Part shown: piece by piece, positions 1 to 12,600 of the stretch
Numbering within the stretch: the first letter of the stretch is position 1
Layout: the number at the start of each line of letters is the position of its first letter
Assembly (NCBI GenBank): GCA_009792885.1
Contig: WMCF01000025.1
Span: 4,257,899-4,321,898 of the forward strand
DNA: 64,000 nt
Direction: 5' to 3'
From: Eremophila alpestris peregrina
Taxonomy: Eukaryota; Chordata; Aves; Passeriformes; Alaudidae
Made by a program: the position numbers and the translations under genes
The notes under the pieces: generated by a model
Database searches by the model: none
What the model was told of the DNA's origin: nothing
What the model saw: the letters and a program-made list of their open reading frames with translations, nothing else

Positions 1-767
1 CACCTGTGTTCTATGAAGATGGTATATTTAGACCATGGTGTCTTGACATGTGGTGCATATTGCAGTTATATAGCAGTAATGAAGAACAGAAGCTGAAAAT
101 CTGGAATTTCTTTTGTCTTGGTTGTATTGTTGTCCCAGCTGTAATTAGGTAGGATTGTGTATGCTTTTCAGTGCCTGCATTATCATATTTATTGCAAATA
201 AATCTTTCTTTTGTTTCTTTACTTATTGCTCCTAGAAACTTGTATTTTCTTCCCTCTCTTTATCCCATGTTGTCTCTTCTAGCACATCACAGAAAGCTCC
301 CAAGATCACAGTTTCCTTTACGCCTTTCACAGGTTACAGTTCAGCTGTCATTCTTTGCCCATTCTCCTAGTGTCTTCAAATTCTCTGAATCTGCCATGGA
401 TGTGACAGGGTGTGAATTACGATGCAATAGAACACTAATTCTTATAAAAAATAAGGCTAGAAGGCAAGAACCATTAAAGGCAAAAATGTGTGAATCGTTG
501 CACCATAAGTAATTTAATAATAGATTGTGTGATTCTATGTGGGCCTGGTGCAATTCTTTACATCAAAATAAAAACAACAAAGAAACAAAACCAAAACATA
601 AAGAAAGTTCAGAAATAATTTACTTTAGACTATTTTGAAATTACTTTATTAAATACAAATTAAATGGGCTAAAATTATGATAGATATGTTCTCTATTTTA
701 GGTTAACAAAAGTCTATAAATGGATTTAGTTGAAAAGGAGCATAGCTGTGCATTTTTAAAGCTAATA
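1..767. other. Unique AT-rich DNA, no gene seen
   Basis: No repeat family, exon with plausible splice sites, or RNA gene was recognised here. The short open frames (up to about 113 codons) lack recognisable domains and are what AT-rich non-coding DNA gives by chance. Confidence 0.6.
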
Positions 768-1172
768 GAATCACTCTGTTGTTCAGGATGAGTGCCATAG
801 AGTGGTTTGGGTTGGAAGGCACAAAAAGATCATCCAGTTTAATTTCTCCTGCCATGGGGACACCTTCCACTAAAACAGGCTGTTCACAGAAAGCCCCATC
901 CAACCTGACCTTGAACACTTTCAAGGCTGGGGCATCCACAGCCTCTTTGGAAAACCTGCTCCAGTGCCTCACTACTCTCACAGCAGAGAGTATCTTCCTC
1001 ATATCTACCCCATACTTACTCTCTTTCAGTTTGAAGCCATTCCTCATTTTCCTATCACTACATTCCCTTGTAAAAAGTCCCTCTCTGGCTTTCTTGAAGG
1101 CCTTCTTTAGGTGCTAGTAGTCTGCTACAAAGTTGTTGCAAAGCCTTTCCTAAATTCTTTCAGAATTGTTCC
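768..1172 (-). mobile_element. CR1 LINE, 3' end fragment
   Basis: Read on the plus strand, this is the reverse complement of the avian CR1 3' end. It has AGAGTGGTTTGGGTTGGAAG, then the 'gccatggggacaccttcca' block, then 'aagccccatccaacctgacc', 'ttgaacactttcaaggctgg', 'tccagtgcctcactactctc' and 'ccttgtaaaaagtccctctc'. The minus-strand frame at 703-1047 holds residues like VRVVRHWSRF and DAPALKVFKVRLDGA, which match the well-known translated tail of avian CR1. CR1 is the main LINE of birds and is usually cut short at its 5' end, as here. Divergence from the consensus I remember looks moderate, so this is an inactive copy. Confidence 0.93.
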
Positions 1173-3829
1173 ATTTAATCTCACAAGCAGAACTATAAGA
1201 AGATTGTGAGCATCTACTCTGATATAAGTAGTAAAGACAATAGATCCTGCAGTCTTTTGTTACCATTTGTTCTTGCAGTGGCTGTTCAGTAGTTGATCAA
1301 ATAACTTTGTGGTATAGAAGTGTGTGGTAATTTTCTATTAGTAAAAGCATTATTCTAAAAAAAAAAACATTTAGAGCTGTGTAAGAGCAAAACCAAGGTG
1401 GGTTTTATCAGTTCCCAAATGCTTTGTGCATAAATCTTAGAATTTGGATGCTTTTTATGTGCAATCCACACATATGTGCGGAGCCAAAATGTATTCACTT
1501 ATGCTGCTTTTAGTCCAGGGGCACTTACATTCCCAGGGAATGTGTTCCAGTAGCTAACATTCAGTAGATGGTGGAAGCATAATTAATAGCCAAAAAGCAG
1601 TTTCTCCATCTGAAACAGAGAAATGTATATTTTAACCCCTTTTGCCTTATCTTAAGACAAAAACTATTCAAAGTCTATAACACTCCTTTTGGAGATGTGA
1701 TACCTAAGACTCATTTTCATGAAGGTGCTTCCTTGATTTTGAATATTAAAGTCCTAATTAAGTAGTATCCTTCCCCTTCTGACATTTAGATTAAAATGGT
1801 TCCAAAGCCTGTCTAACAGCTTGTCAAATGTTCACACCATGGAAGTAAGGGTCTATTGTCACATTAAATCTACCTGTTCTGGTTTTGCCTGTGACAAGGT
1901 CAAAGCACGGCACAAAGATCTGAGTTACAGTTAGAAACAAGATATAATAAATTTGTCAATAAAGTTGAATGAATTTGAAACAAATGGAGAAAATAGGGGG
2001 TTTTTTTCATGGTTCTGGCAAAGTTGGCAGTGGTTATTGCTTTGACCCATCACTGGAGCCAGTTTCTGAAAGATGCTGTGCACTTAGTATTCCAAGAAAA
2101 TTTAATGTACTTTGGAAATTTTTCAGATATTTTTCATGTCTGTGCTCCTATGGATGCATTTGCTGGTCAATAGAGACTGAAGACATGATTTGGCGTGGTG
2201 GGATTTTAAGTGATACAGTTCCACAGCTATTGTGACTACTAATTTCTATAAATATGCCTTCAGTGCTGCAGATATATACATTGGACACTTTCTTCTTTTT
2301 TTTCTTTCGATTTGCCTTTTTCTCTGGGCTTCTGAACACTCACTTTCATTTTGGAAAAGTATTGTGTTGGTAGGCCTAGTGAGTTTTGACTGACTACTCC
2401 TTTTATGTGTATAAATGCAAATGCATTGCCAGTTCAGAACTGAGCTTCAGGAAAAAAAGTTCAAAGCTGGAGGTGGACAGAAGTACCCAGAAGCTTAAGC
2501 ATGGAGGAGGGGGGCATTTAATGGAATTTTGAAATGAACTTATTTAGTTCAGGTCTTGGTTTTGAGATATTTAAAAGAGTAACACAACTAGCCTATTAGA
2601 TTAGTTATTTATAGCATCTTCAAATTATATTTTGCCATGTGTGAATTTTCAGCCGACTTATAATAAGAATTCACTTTGCAGTGCATTTGTTCTTTACTGT
2701 GGCACCTGTATTCTCTTTTTTTGTTCACCAGCCAGCCTTTCTAGATTCAGGAACTTGTCCTGAATCTCTGACAGAATTTAATATCAGAATGCCTGGGGTT
2801 TTTTGGTTGCTTGTTAGAGAACTATTGACAGCAGACAAGACGATAGCTGTGTGTACATACAGAAAGTGGGTCTGTGTAAGATTTGTGTCCTTAGACACTG
2901 GGTTAGAGAACAAAGACACCATCTGAAGCTGCAATTCTCTAATGGTTGCCCTCACCCCTTAGAGAAATAAACAGCTGGCTGATAGTTCAGATGGACGCAA
3001 AGCACATTCAATTCTGATCTGTGCATGGGCAAATTTGAGTCGCGGGATGTGTGTTGGCTTGGCTGTGTCAAGGGATAAATGAGTGATGTTTTTGATTCCT
3101 ACCTGTTGAAATACAGCCCTGGCCCTATATGTTCAGCTCGTAAGAAGACCACCTACTTTCATGGGGATATTCAGTAAGGATATTTTCTTTCTCCCTCTTT
3201 CTTTCTCCTTAGAGAGCTCAATAAAGAATTGTTTGGCATTAAAAGCAGGCTGTTTGTGAATGAGATGATCCTGAAGTTGTTTTTTTATGCAAATATTGCT
3301 ATTATGATGAGGATGAATATACAAATGAATGAAGCCTGATAGATGAATAAGAATTAGTTAATCCAGCAAAAGCTGCAAACAGCACTTTTAATGTTTCAAA
3401 GGATCATCAGGTAATTTTTAAAATGGTTTTCTCTGTCTTCTTACTTTCTCACAATTCTTCAAACACTTTAGTGTACAATCTGGCTCTTAATGTCCAGTTG
3501 AGGACGTAATTCAGTAAAATCCAAGTGTCTTACAATCTATATAAACTATCTAAAATTGTGATTGCAATAAATTGTATTACATCAGTCAGCTCCAGATCTA
3601 ATCTTGTAGCTTTTACCGGTAGCTGCCTGTGATAAAACTTATTGTCTGTAGCCTAAGCCAAATTGAAAGAATTCATTAATCTGTTTCTTCAATAGAGATT
3701 CCTCAGTGTGAGCCTCCTGTTCCTTGCAGGTGATAAAGAGTTCCCTTGAAAAATATGCAAAATTTATCTACCGCTAGAGTTAGTGAGAATGTTGATTTTA
3801 ACAACTAAGGGAATAATACTGAGAGCATC
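1173..3829. other. Unique AT-rich DNA, no gene seen
   Basis: No recognisable transposon, exon or RNA gene. Around 3230-3420 the sequence is rich in ATTTGCAT-like and TTAAT motifs without simple repeats, which would fit a conserved non-coding element, but conservation cannot be judged from one sequence. Confidence 0.5.
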
Positions 3830-5029
3830 TGTCCTGGTTTCAGCTAGGGTAAAGTTAATTTATTTTCAGTAGCTGTTACAGTGCTGGTTTTTGGATTTGG
3901 AATAGGAATGGTGTTGATGACACCCTGATGTTTTGGTTTTTTCCCTGTTGTGTTTATTCTAAGTCAAGGACTTTTTTTTTTCCTGTCTCATACTCTGCCA
4001 GTGAGGAGATTTGTCAAACCAGAAGCAAACTTAGGGAGCATAACTGGGACTTAAATTGAGAGAATCAAAGGTCTCAGTTTTTCTGGTGTTTTTTGCACCC
4101 TGAGAGTCAATGATAGAGTTCTAAGGAGAGACAGAGGCCGTGCAGTTGTTTTTCAGAATTGTTTATTATTTTCTTTTCTCTAAAAGTTCTCTCAGTCCAG
4201 CGTGATGTTCCCAGGCAGCCAGAAAACCAGGATCTGACCCTCCTACAATGGCAGCTGAACTTTTATAATCCAAACTACATTAACAATGCTTTCCTCTAAG
4301 TACCAATAACTATGACCCATGTCAGACAGTGAAATCTTACCAAAACCCAATCAAGAAAAGGCCACCACCTCTGCAAAGATGGAGGGGAAGAAGAAGCAGG
4401 AAAAGGACAAAAAACACACCCTGATTCCACCATCTTTGCCCCCTTATACCTATGTAGTAAAATCTAAAACTTCTATTTTTTCACCCTGTGAGCTAACAAA
4501 AATCATACCAATCAAACCCACGTGGACTTCTTTTCCTCTTTCAAGTGTGGCAGTGTTTTTGAGGGAGTTAAATCAAAGGAATAGATATTTTTGGCTCTTT
4601 TGGCTCTGTCCCAAGACCCTCAGAGTCTCGAGCACCCAGGGACCCCCAAAGGGGTAACCTGGTTTCCCACACAAAGGGATATTCCACATCATATAATGAC
4701 ACCATGGGCTGTGAAGTATGTAGTATAGTACCTAGGGGCAGTTACCTGGAAGAGTGGCCAGTCTGGGATCAGAAAGATGGCTCATTTTGTGATGTGTGCT
4801 TGCATTGTGCACCAACTTGTTGTTTGGTTGGGTTTTTTCCCCTTTCTTTTAAAGTTATCATTATTAGTATTGTTTTCCTTTGTTTTCAATTATTAAACTG
4901 TTCTTATCTCAACATACAAGTTTTACTTTGATTCTTCTCCCCATTCTACTAAGATGGGGTTGGTAAGAGGGAAGGTTGAGTGAGTGGCTGTGTGGTGTTT
5001 CATCTCCAGCTGGGATTAAAACCATGATT
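3830..5029 (+). mobile_element. ERVL-type LTR (solo), split by a nested LTR
   Basis: The left part, 3830-4050, opens TGTCCTGGTTTCAGCTAGGG and continues through 'acaccctgatgttttggttt' and 'ctaagtcaaggac'. The right part resumes at 4672 with 'caaagggatattccacatca' and runs through an ATTAAA poly(A) signal at 4892-4897, 'cttatctcaacatacaagtt' and the terminal 'gggattaaaaccatgatt'. This is the layout of an abundant avian LTR with TGTCC ends. Flanks GCATC (3825-3829) and GCATT (5030-5034) look like a 5-bp target duplication with one change, as expected for ERVL. No gag, pol or env sequence is attached, so it is a solo LTR. Without the insert it is about 580 bp. The usual TATA region is degraded. 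Confidence 0.85.
4057..4671 (-). mobile_element. LTR nested inside the 3.8-5.0 kb LTR
   Basis: This segment interrupts the ERVL-type LTR and has its own LTR anatomy on the minus strand. It starts TGTGGGAAACCAGG, has a TATAAAA box (complement of 4261-4267), and an AATAAA poly(A) signal (complement of 4162-4167) about 100 bp further on. It ends TTGATTCTCTCA. The stretch from U3 to R is clearly related to the plus-strand LTR near 13.4-14.0 kb: both have GGGTTTGATTGG, 'gatttttgtt', 'agttattgg', 'gttaatgtagttt', TATAAAAG and 'cacgctggac'. I see no clear target duplication, and a few bases of the host LTR appear lost at the junction, so the ends are approximate. Confidence 0.78.
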
Positions 5030-7202
5030 GCATTTTAAATTCTTTCCTTAAATTCTAGTTTATAGACTTCTGATGGTTCTAGATAATTTTTCTTTCAATA
5101 TCAAAAGAATCTAAGACGATCAAAAAATGTGTCTGTATTTACCCCAGTGTTAAATTTTCAGTGTTTTCTTGTGGAGGCTGCTCTTTATTAGATCCCCTTG
5201 TAAAGGTAAAATCACTTGAGAAATATATATGAAGATGGTGATAGTGTGTTGTTCTTCTTGAGATATCTGTTCTTATTGCATACTCTTTGCAGGAAAAATC
5301 AAATCAGTATTTAAAATATATTGGTCTTGAATTAGTTATGAATGATGTAGTCTAGCAATTAATTTTTTTTTTAATGAAGCAAACTCTTTATGGTGTTAAC
5401 TGGTTGTAGTTAGCTGTGTCACATACCATTCATATACTGTTTATGATGCATTTTTATTCATATTCTGGAAAGAACTTCTTCTGGAAAGTATTTTATTTAG
5501 TTCTCCCTTTCCTTCTTAGTGGAAGTATGAATTCTTTTGAATGTAGCTGTTTGCAATAGGAGATAATGATAGGAGACATACATGATGTTTTAACAAATAT
5601 TGGTACTTTCAGACCAAATTTAAAGTATGCCTTTGATCCAAAAATTGATTTTAAAATATCCCTGTCTTAACAGACTGGTTATATGGGCATGTTCACACAT
5701 ATTTTGTTTTAAGAGCTGAATTTTTTTCTTCAACTGTAGATTAGGGATATTTAAATGTAATACTCTGAGTTTGAAAAATGGGAAGATGTTGTATTTAGAA
5801 ATTCTATTAAATATATTCGTTTCAATGTCCCTATGTTTAATGCCTACTTTTATATCTGAATTGATGTGATAAAACTTATCACAGGAGAAAAAATCAACTG
5901 CTTTCAGTGGAGTGGGTTCATAACTATCTTTGTTACAGTGGCTCTGCAGAGGTCAAATTGCAGCACAATTTGTGACACACCTCACATTTCACTACTCAAA
6001 GTTCTTGTTGAGAGGCTTGATATCAGGCAGTTGTGGTTGCTTGAATACTCTTCCTAGCTGGACCACTGAGCTGCTAGAAAAACAGTACATTTTCTTGTTT
6101 CTAAGTGTAGCATTTCCAATAGATATGAGGAAGTCTGGGTAAGGACCTGACTGATCACATCTGAGACCAGTGGGTTAAAAACCATTATAGGTGCTAAGCT
6201 TAGCAAGAGAAGGGAAAGACAGTGCTGCTAGAGAAGGATTTGAGAAAAATCTGGCTTGCATTTATTGGAATAAAGATGGAGAAAATGTGTGCTGAATATC
6301 CTGAATTCATCAGTGCACCAATGGCTGAGGAAGAAAAAGTCCTTAGGCAAAATAACAAACTTAGTAGATAAAAAGATATAACATAAGCACTACTACATCT
6401 ATAAGCTGAAAACTGGAGAACAAATATGGTGGTAGAACAAAAATAATTGTGGAAAAATTAATTAGGTATGGGCATTTGACATGATTTCTAAAATTTCATT
6501 ATAATGAGCTCTGATATACCTTTCCATTTTGACTGTCTGCAAATATCATCTTTGTTGAGAAGCTTTTCTGTGTCTCTCCTGAACTCACAAAGAACATACA
6601 GATTTTATACAGAACTCATACAGAAAATAATACATAGGATGCTGGACTCTCTGGAAGGTCTGCAAAAATTAGTGTGAATGGAATCCCGGTAATATGCACA
6701 AATCCAGTAGAGAATTGCTTGCGTCTTATATTGTTCTTTGTAACAGCTTCTGTATGACACCTAGTAAGAAATTTAGCAATAAATAACAAATAGCATGAAA
6801 AAATCACTACAAAGGAGCAAAATGTCATGGAAAGAATATTCAGCTGAATGCATGGATAAGCAAAAAATTTTCTTGGTGAGTGAAAGACTTCGATTATGAA
6901 GTCACAAATAAAGTTTTAAAGGAGACTTGTTCCATTGCTTAGGCAGTGGTTAATTGGTTTTTCTCAAAGCAACAAATTTAAAGCCTGGATTTATTGGAGT
7001 ATTGATGTGTCTTCTTGCAAAGGAAGTTTGTCTTAGGTGAGATAAATGACAGAGACTAAAAATGGGCTCTTTCTAAATGTAGTGTTCCAGTAATTTAAAA
7101 ATGATTGTGTATTTTGCCATGTGGGAAAAGGCAGAAGCAGGGACTGTGGTGAGGATTATTGATTGCTGCAGGAGTGAGTACTTCCTAAACAATTGTATCA
7201 GT
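5030..7202. other. Unique AT-rich DNA, no gene seen
   Basis: No repeat family, exon or RNA gene recognised. Open frames are short and overlap in several frames without domain content. Confidence 0.55.
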
Positions 7203-7221
7203 AAAAAAAAAAAAAAAAAAA
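7203..7221. repeat. Poly(A) run of 19
   Basis: Nineteen consecutive A. No retrotransposon or processed-transcript body was recognised upstream, so it is treated as a simple homopolymer. Confidence 0.9.
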
Positions 7222-10202
7222 TAGAAATCAATCAAACACGTTGAGAAAGAAAAATACCATCTCTTATTCAAAATATTAGCAAGTTCTGTCAACTTGAAAG
7301 ATGGCACCTGCACACACAGGTGTTGCTTTTCATGCTGAGCAGTTGGTGTAATATGGCTCTCTGGTTGTAGTTCCACATAGCAGTGATATTGACGTCATAT
7401 AGTACTGAACAGATATATTAAGTGTTTCAAAATGCTTTCTGTCACAAGTCCTTTCATTTACCTCCTTTAAAGGCATGAAAAGCCAAAAGGAAAAACTAGG
7501 TATTTTCCCATGTTTTATAGTGACTTTTACTTAGGTTATTCTTTTTAAAATGCTTAGTTCTGGCAGTCTATCAATTGCAACCATTTACTTTACACTGGGA
7601 GGTTAGATGAACTGAAATCAAGGGTCAGTTGAGAAACAATTTTGTTTCAACATCAAACTATTCCCTTTTGGGTTTCATACTCTTCTGTTATCTTAGAATC
7701 CCCTTCTTCCTTTTGGGTTGTGTCTCCTACCTTATTTCTTTTCCTCCTGACTCTGAACTGGTGGGTTTTAGTGCTTGAGGGTCTTTTTTTAAGTGTTATT
7801 AATGGCTTTGTGACTATATCATTTAATACTTTTGAAATCCATCTATTCTTGTCTTAATTTCACCTTTTATAGGCTTCCTGATACCTTCTTTTTTACTCTT
7901 TATATCTCCTGGTAGCAGGTATTGGTGATTCGTGATATCTTAACAAGGCTGAGTATTGCCTTCCAAGTGAATAGCTTTATTCAGTGAAAAACGCAGTTTT
8001 AGTGAATACAAAACTTTTGAGGCTGTTGTAAAATTGGGTGAATATTTTAGGACATTTAATTTAAAAAGTGATTCCACAGTAACACTCTTTGAAATAGATC
8101 CAAATTATTTCTCTGGATTCATTGGGGACATAGCAGCACATCTAAAAACATTTGGAGAAGCTATCTGATCCTTTTCAGAAACTTGTTTTAGTCACCAAAT
8201 TTGCTCATTGTTCCAGGTCTAAGAAGATGGATAAAAATTAAGAAAGAGAACTTTGAATAAATTTCCCCTGTTCTTTCCTGCTGAAGCTGTTCTTTGTTAA
8301 TAACTGTATTCTTATACTTCAGGATATAGCAATGCTCATCTGTGAGGTGAGGAATACCTGAGTTCCAGACCCTATTCAAAGATTATTTAGATGGATGACA
8401 TAAAGTAATACTGTTTAAAATAGACACAAATTTCCACCTGAAGAGCTGACATTTCAAAGTTTGGGGAAAAATTACCTAAATTTGAGGTGCACAGTGAAAA
8501 TTTGTAGCCTGCTCTCCAGAGGAATCATCTAACCAGATGCTCATAAACTAGAGAGAACATTATAACTCTCAGCTCTGGAAGTTTTAGACGTGGCTCTTGA
8601 GTGAGCAGGTGTATCTGTGTATCACCTAGTGCTCCACTTCAATCAAAAAAACTTGAAAATGTGATGAAACAATCTCTTTAAACTTATAGAAACTTATGGT
8701 TTCAAATGCAAAGTATAATGTCAAATCTTACTTTGGCTGTGCCTGAAACACATTTTCAGTGCTTTGGCCATTAAATACTAAAAAATCAGTCATCCATTGA
8801 GCACAATCCAGATCCAAAAGATCAGATCTCATCATCTTTGTGAAATTCTTCAGGTGATTATGTCAGCAGCAGCTCTATTGCCTTCATTACAGCTTCAGCC
8901 ATGTATTATATCAAACTCGTGTGTCTGGAAAGAAAATTCATCTCCTTTAACAGTGGTTGACTGGAAATTGACTTTTAAATCTCTACCTGGCTCTCATCTC
9001 TTGGCCGCAAGATCCCAGGGTGTATTGCAGTAAATATAACAAGATAATTTCTTTAGTGGCTAATTTCTTATTTTTCAGAGGGAACAACTTTAGAAAGCTT
9101 GTTGTTATTACTATGAAGGTAAGCTACAATATTCTCTTGTCTTCTATTGTAAATATACAAAATCATTTTCTATAAAAATGTATACATGATTCTTAAATCA
9201 ATGGTTTTTTTCCTATGGAAAAAACTTCTTGTGGAAGAATGGATTTTCTTAGCTAGGTTGCTGATGGCATAAGCTATAAACTAGCAATCTATGTTCATGG
9301 GTCAGTGAGTACTTTGTGACTGGAGATATATGAAAGTCTGCTCAGAGAGCACATCATGCCCTACTCTCATTCTAACATCATCCAGTTGTTTTTGAGAGGT
9401 GAGAGATTTCTATTTACTCTATCATACCTTTTTATTATTTTTACCACCAGCTTTCTGAACATGGTTTTTTCATCCCACCCTGTGTCTCTGCTCTTTTTTA
9501 TTTGCCAGGAGAGGTGACTCTGTAGAAGGAACAAAAATACGACAGTGACAGGATGTTGACACGGACAGTAGTTTAGATAATGAGATTCTCTCACTGTTCT
9601 CTGCTTCTCTCTCCTGTCTGCTTTGATAACAACATATTATACAAATAACTTTACCATGTTACCTAGAACATGGAGTGGAATAAGTCCCATCTCCTTCACT
9701 AAATCTCAGGGAACTTCTCACTGCCAGTACTGTGACAGAGAGACTTTTGTTTCTGCAGTCAGGTAGATTGAAAGAACTGCCTATATTCTAACATATTAAT
9801 TTGGTTACCAGAATGTATGATGATATTTGTCTCATTTATGTCTCATGGGATCCTCCTAGTTGACACTCCAGATGCTTGCTTTTTCTGACCACAAAACAAT
9901 CAGAATTGTGGCTGGTTTTATTTTCTGTTGTAACATTTGAACAACTACAGAAAATGCTTTCTTTTTTGTTGCACTTTAATATATTCCTGGACCACACAGA
10001 AATATGTTAATTGTCTTTATTAAAGTAAAAGTTCCCAGTCTTCTCAAAAGAAAAATTTCAGAAGAGTTGGCATTATTAGTATAATGATAGATTTTTAATT
10101 AGACATCCATCAATCACAAAAGCAATGAGAAATTCACATTTAATACTTAGCCTCAGATGAGCAAAGAGCTAAATGCTCACCCTTTTCATTGTTAATTGTA
10201 AA
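7222..10202. other. Unique AT-rich DNA, no gene seen
   Basis: Nothing recognisable on either strand apart from short chance frames. Confidence 0.55.
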
Positions 10203-10233
10203 AATTTTATGTTCTTATCAAGAACATAAAATT
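10203..10233. repeat. Perfect inverted repeat, 14-bp arms, 3-nt loop
   Basis: The left arm AATTTTATGTTCTT (10203-10216) is the exact reverse complement of AAGAACATAAAATT (10220-10233), with ATC between. It could extrude as a cruciform, or fold as RNA if transcribed. No mobile element was recognised around it. Confidence 0.9.
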
Positions 10234-12339
10234 CTTGATGTTCTAAAAGTGTTCTTTTAGTGAAGCAACCAAACAATAAAGGCAGACTTTGTGGTGGGTG
10301 GATGACACTAAATCTGAATCAGATGTGGATCTTCCAGTACCATTAAAAACTTGCAGATTGAGTATTTCAAAACCAGTGTAAAACTAATTTTTTCCACTGG
10401 AAACCTATTGCATGTTATATATTTGCTCAGCTATTGTTAGTTTAGTTACATGGACTCTGCCTTACACAAGAAGAATCATGATAGGTGTACTATTTAAGTC
10501 CTTATAAAGTAAAGTACTTTATTAAATATTTTTAACTGATTATACATCATCATGCACATGCAAAATTATTTGACAGAATGGACTGTGCTCATTATCAACT
10601 AGATCAATACATGCACAGAATGATACAGAATTTTTAGTCTTAGGGTTTATTTTTATTTCTGAAGAGTTAAGTCTCTAAATAAAATGTATCTGAAATCCAC
10701 AGATTCCTTTTTAATATTCTGAATGGCAATATCATGTTCTAATCAATGTCTCTGATAATATCTGATTCTACATAAACTAAGCTAAGTTAAAAATGGCTCA
10801 AACAGTTTTTCATCATATAACTGACAGTTTCAGAAGAAATATCTAATACCATGTTGCTAAGTTTCCCTTTTTAATTATTTTTGTTCAATCTCTGTTCTGA
10901 GGCAGTGATTCTCAAATTATAGAAGCAGAGAAGTAGTGTACAAGATAATTAGCAAGATAATGTATGCAAGTATTGCAAATTCCATGTTCACCCTCAACTC
11001 TTTCCAATCCTTCTCTTTTTTCCTCTTTAGAGCTTTAAGAGGGTTTTGGATCAAAACTCCATGTCAGATCTAATTGCCATTTCTTAGAGGGGTACCTGAG
11101 TGGACAGATGGAATGAGTGTCCCATTTGAAATATCCCAGACTGGTATAGTTCAACACCTGAAATGGAGCATTTTAGCACTACTATCCTACACATTCTGTA
11201 TTTTAAATATTTTGCATTTATGTTTACAGATTATATTATCATGCATAAGCAATTAGCTCACATTCACAATATTTTGTGAGCTAATTTAGTTTAGGTCAAA
11301 TATCTAGACAAGATCCAAGTAAATAAAGGATCTTAAATGAAGAATTTCTGCTTACTTTGGCCAAATCCCTGAACTTTTTATGATTGCAAATTTGTCTGAT
11401 TCTTTTTTTCCTGTGGATTTTTAATGTAACAAAACTACTTGGAGCACTGTGAAATTTTCTGAGGAGTTAAAGTTTATATTCTTTGGTTTTTCATTTGATT
11501 TTTTTTAAAATCCACATTTTCATGAAATTCATCTGGATTGTCATAAAGATTTGAATTCAAGTAAGGTAAAAGAGCTTGCTTTACAAAGTAATATTTTCAG
11601 GGAAGAGGAGTAGCAGGAAGAGGTGTTGTATTCTGTGCGAATTGCTTTTAGTCTCAGGAAGAGGAAAGGCTTTCTTTCTCTGGGAAAGGAGGCAGGGAAA
11701 ATGAAAAAAAAAAGGTGTATTTAGGGTTACTTATGAAGCACTTAGCAAGGGATACTGGAAGGTGATATTTTAGCCCAATTATCCAAGGCACAAAGTTTCG
11801 TAGTGATGGGGAAACATCATCTAGAGCAGTAACTGTTTGGAAAGGATACAGCCCACAGAAAAAATTTGCAAGTTCCTTATATGAGTTTTCTCATACAGAA
11901 GTAGCAGAAAGTCTCCAGGTCTTTCTGTCATGGGTAACTACTAATTTTAGGCTTACTCTTACCTTTTCAAGTGGACAATGTGAATCTATTTTTAGAAAAG
12001 GCAAGTGGAAGAACAAAACATAAATATGTAAACCCACAGTAAAAAAGTAAGTCCAACCTAAAAGACTTTAAAAAGACAATTTTAACAAAATAAAAAAAAC
12101 CTTAAAATTAATCATCTAAGAAACAAACACATAGATATGTGTAGTTCAGTGTAGGTGAAACTCTCCTGTAATATAGTAATGGTGCGAACTTAAACTCATG
12201 CACTCCAGAGTAAAGAAAAGGTAATGCGCAGCAAAGGAAACTAGATAAAATTATAAACTACATGCATGGAGTAGGAACACAAAAACAAACCCTGAAAGAC
12301 TGAGGCACAGGTATAAACCTGGTTATCAGGGAAATGAGC
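10234..12339. other. Unique AT-rich DNA with a second small inverted repeat
   Basis: No gene recognised. AATTAGCTCACA (11251-11262) and its exact reverse complement TGTGAGCTAATT (11275-11286) form a 12-bp stem around a 12-base loop. Confidence 0.6.
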
Positions 12340-12600
12340 TTTATAGAGCCTCACTGCTAAATGGCAGGGGTACAGTCAGTTTCACTGTGGCCTTTCATAG
12401 GACTGGTGCTATTTAATACTTTCATACAAATTGGATGTTTAAAAGAAGAGCTTGTTTATTAATGCACAGATTATGCTTCTCAAAATTAAGAATGCTGAAA
12501 GACAACATTAGAATTCAAGGTGGTGTTGATAATACACAGAAATGTCCTTAAAATATGGTGACATCCACTAAGGTCAGCCAAAATTTCCTGCTAAACCAGG
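12340..12600 (+). mobile_element. Possible ancient CR1 fragment
   Basis: The run 'actggtgctatttaatactt', 'atacaaattggatg' and the following lines resemble the late part of old amniote CR1 copies, which read roughly 'ggtactgttcaatatcttc…gatttggatg…'. The match is from memory, patchy and low in identity. It may be a chance resemblance. Confidence 0.3.

Noticed and set aside
703..1047. Minus-strand frame considered as a gene
   Set aside because: Its residues are the translated tail of the CR1 LINE at 768-1172.
7203..7221. Poly(A) run considered as the tail of a processed pseudogene
   Set aside because: No transcript-like body, poly(A) signal context or target duplication was recognised upstream.
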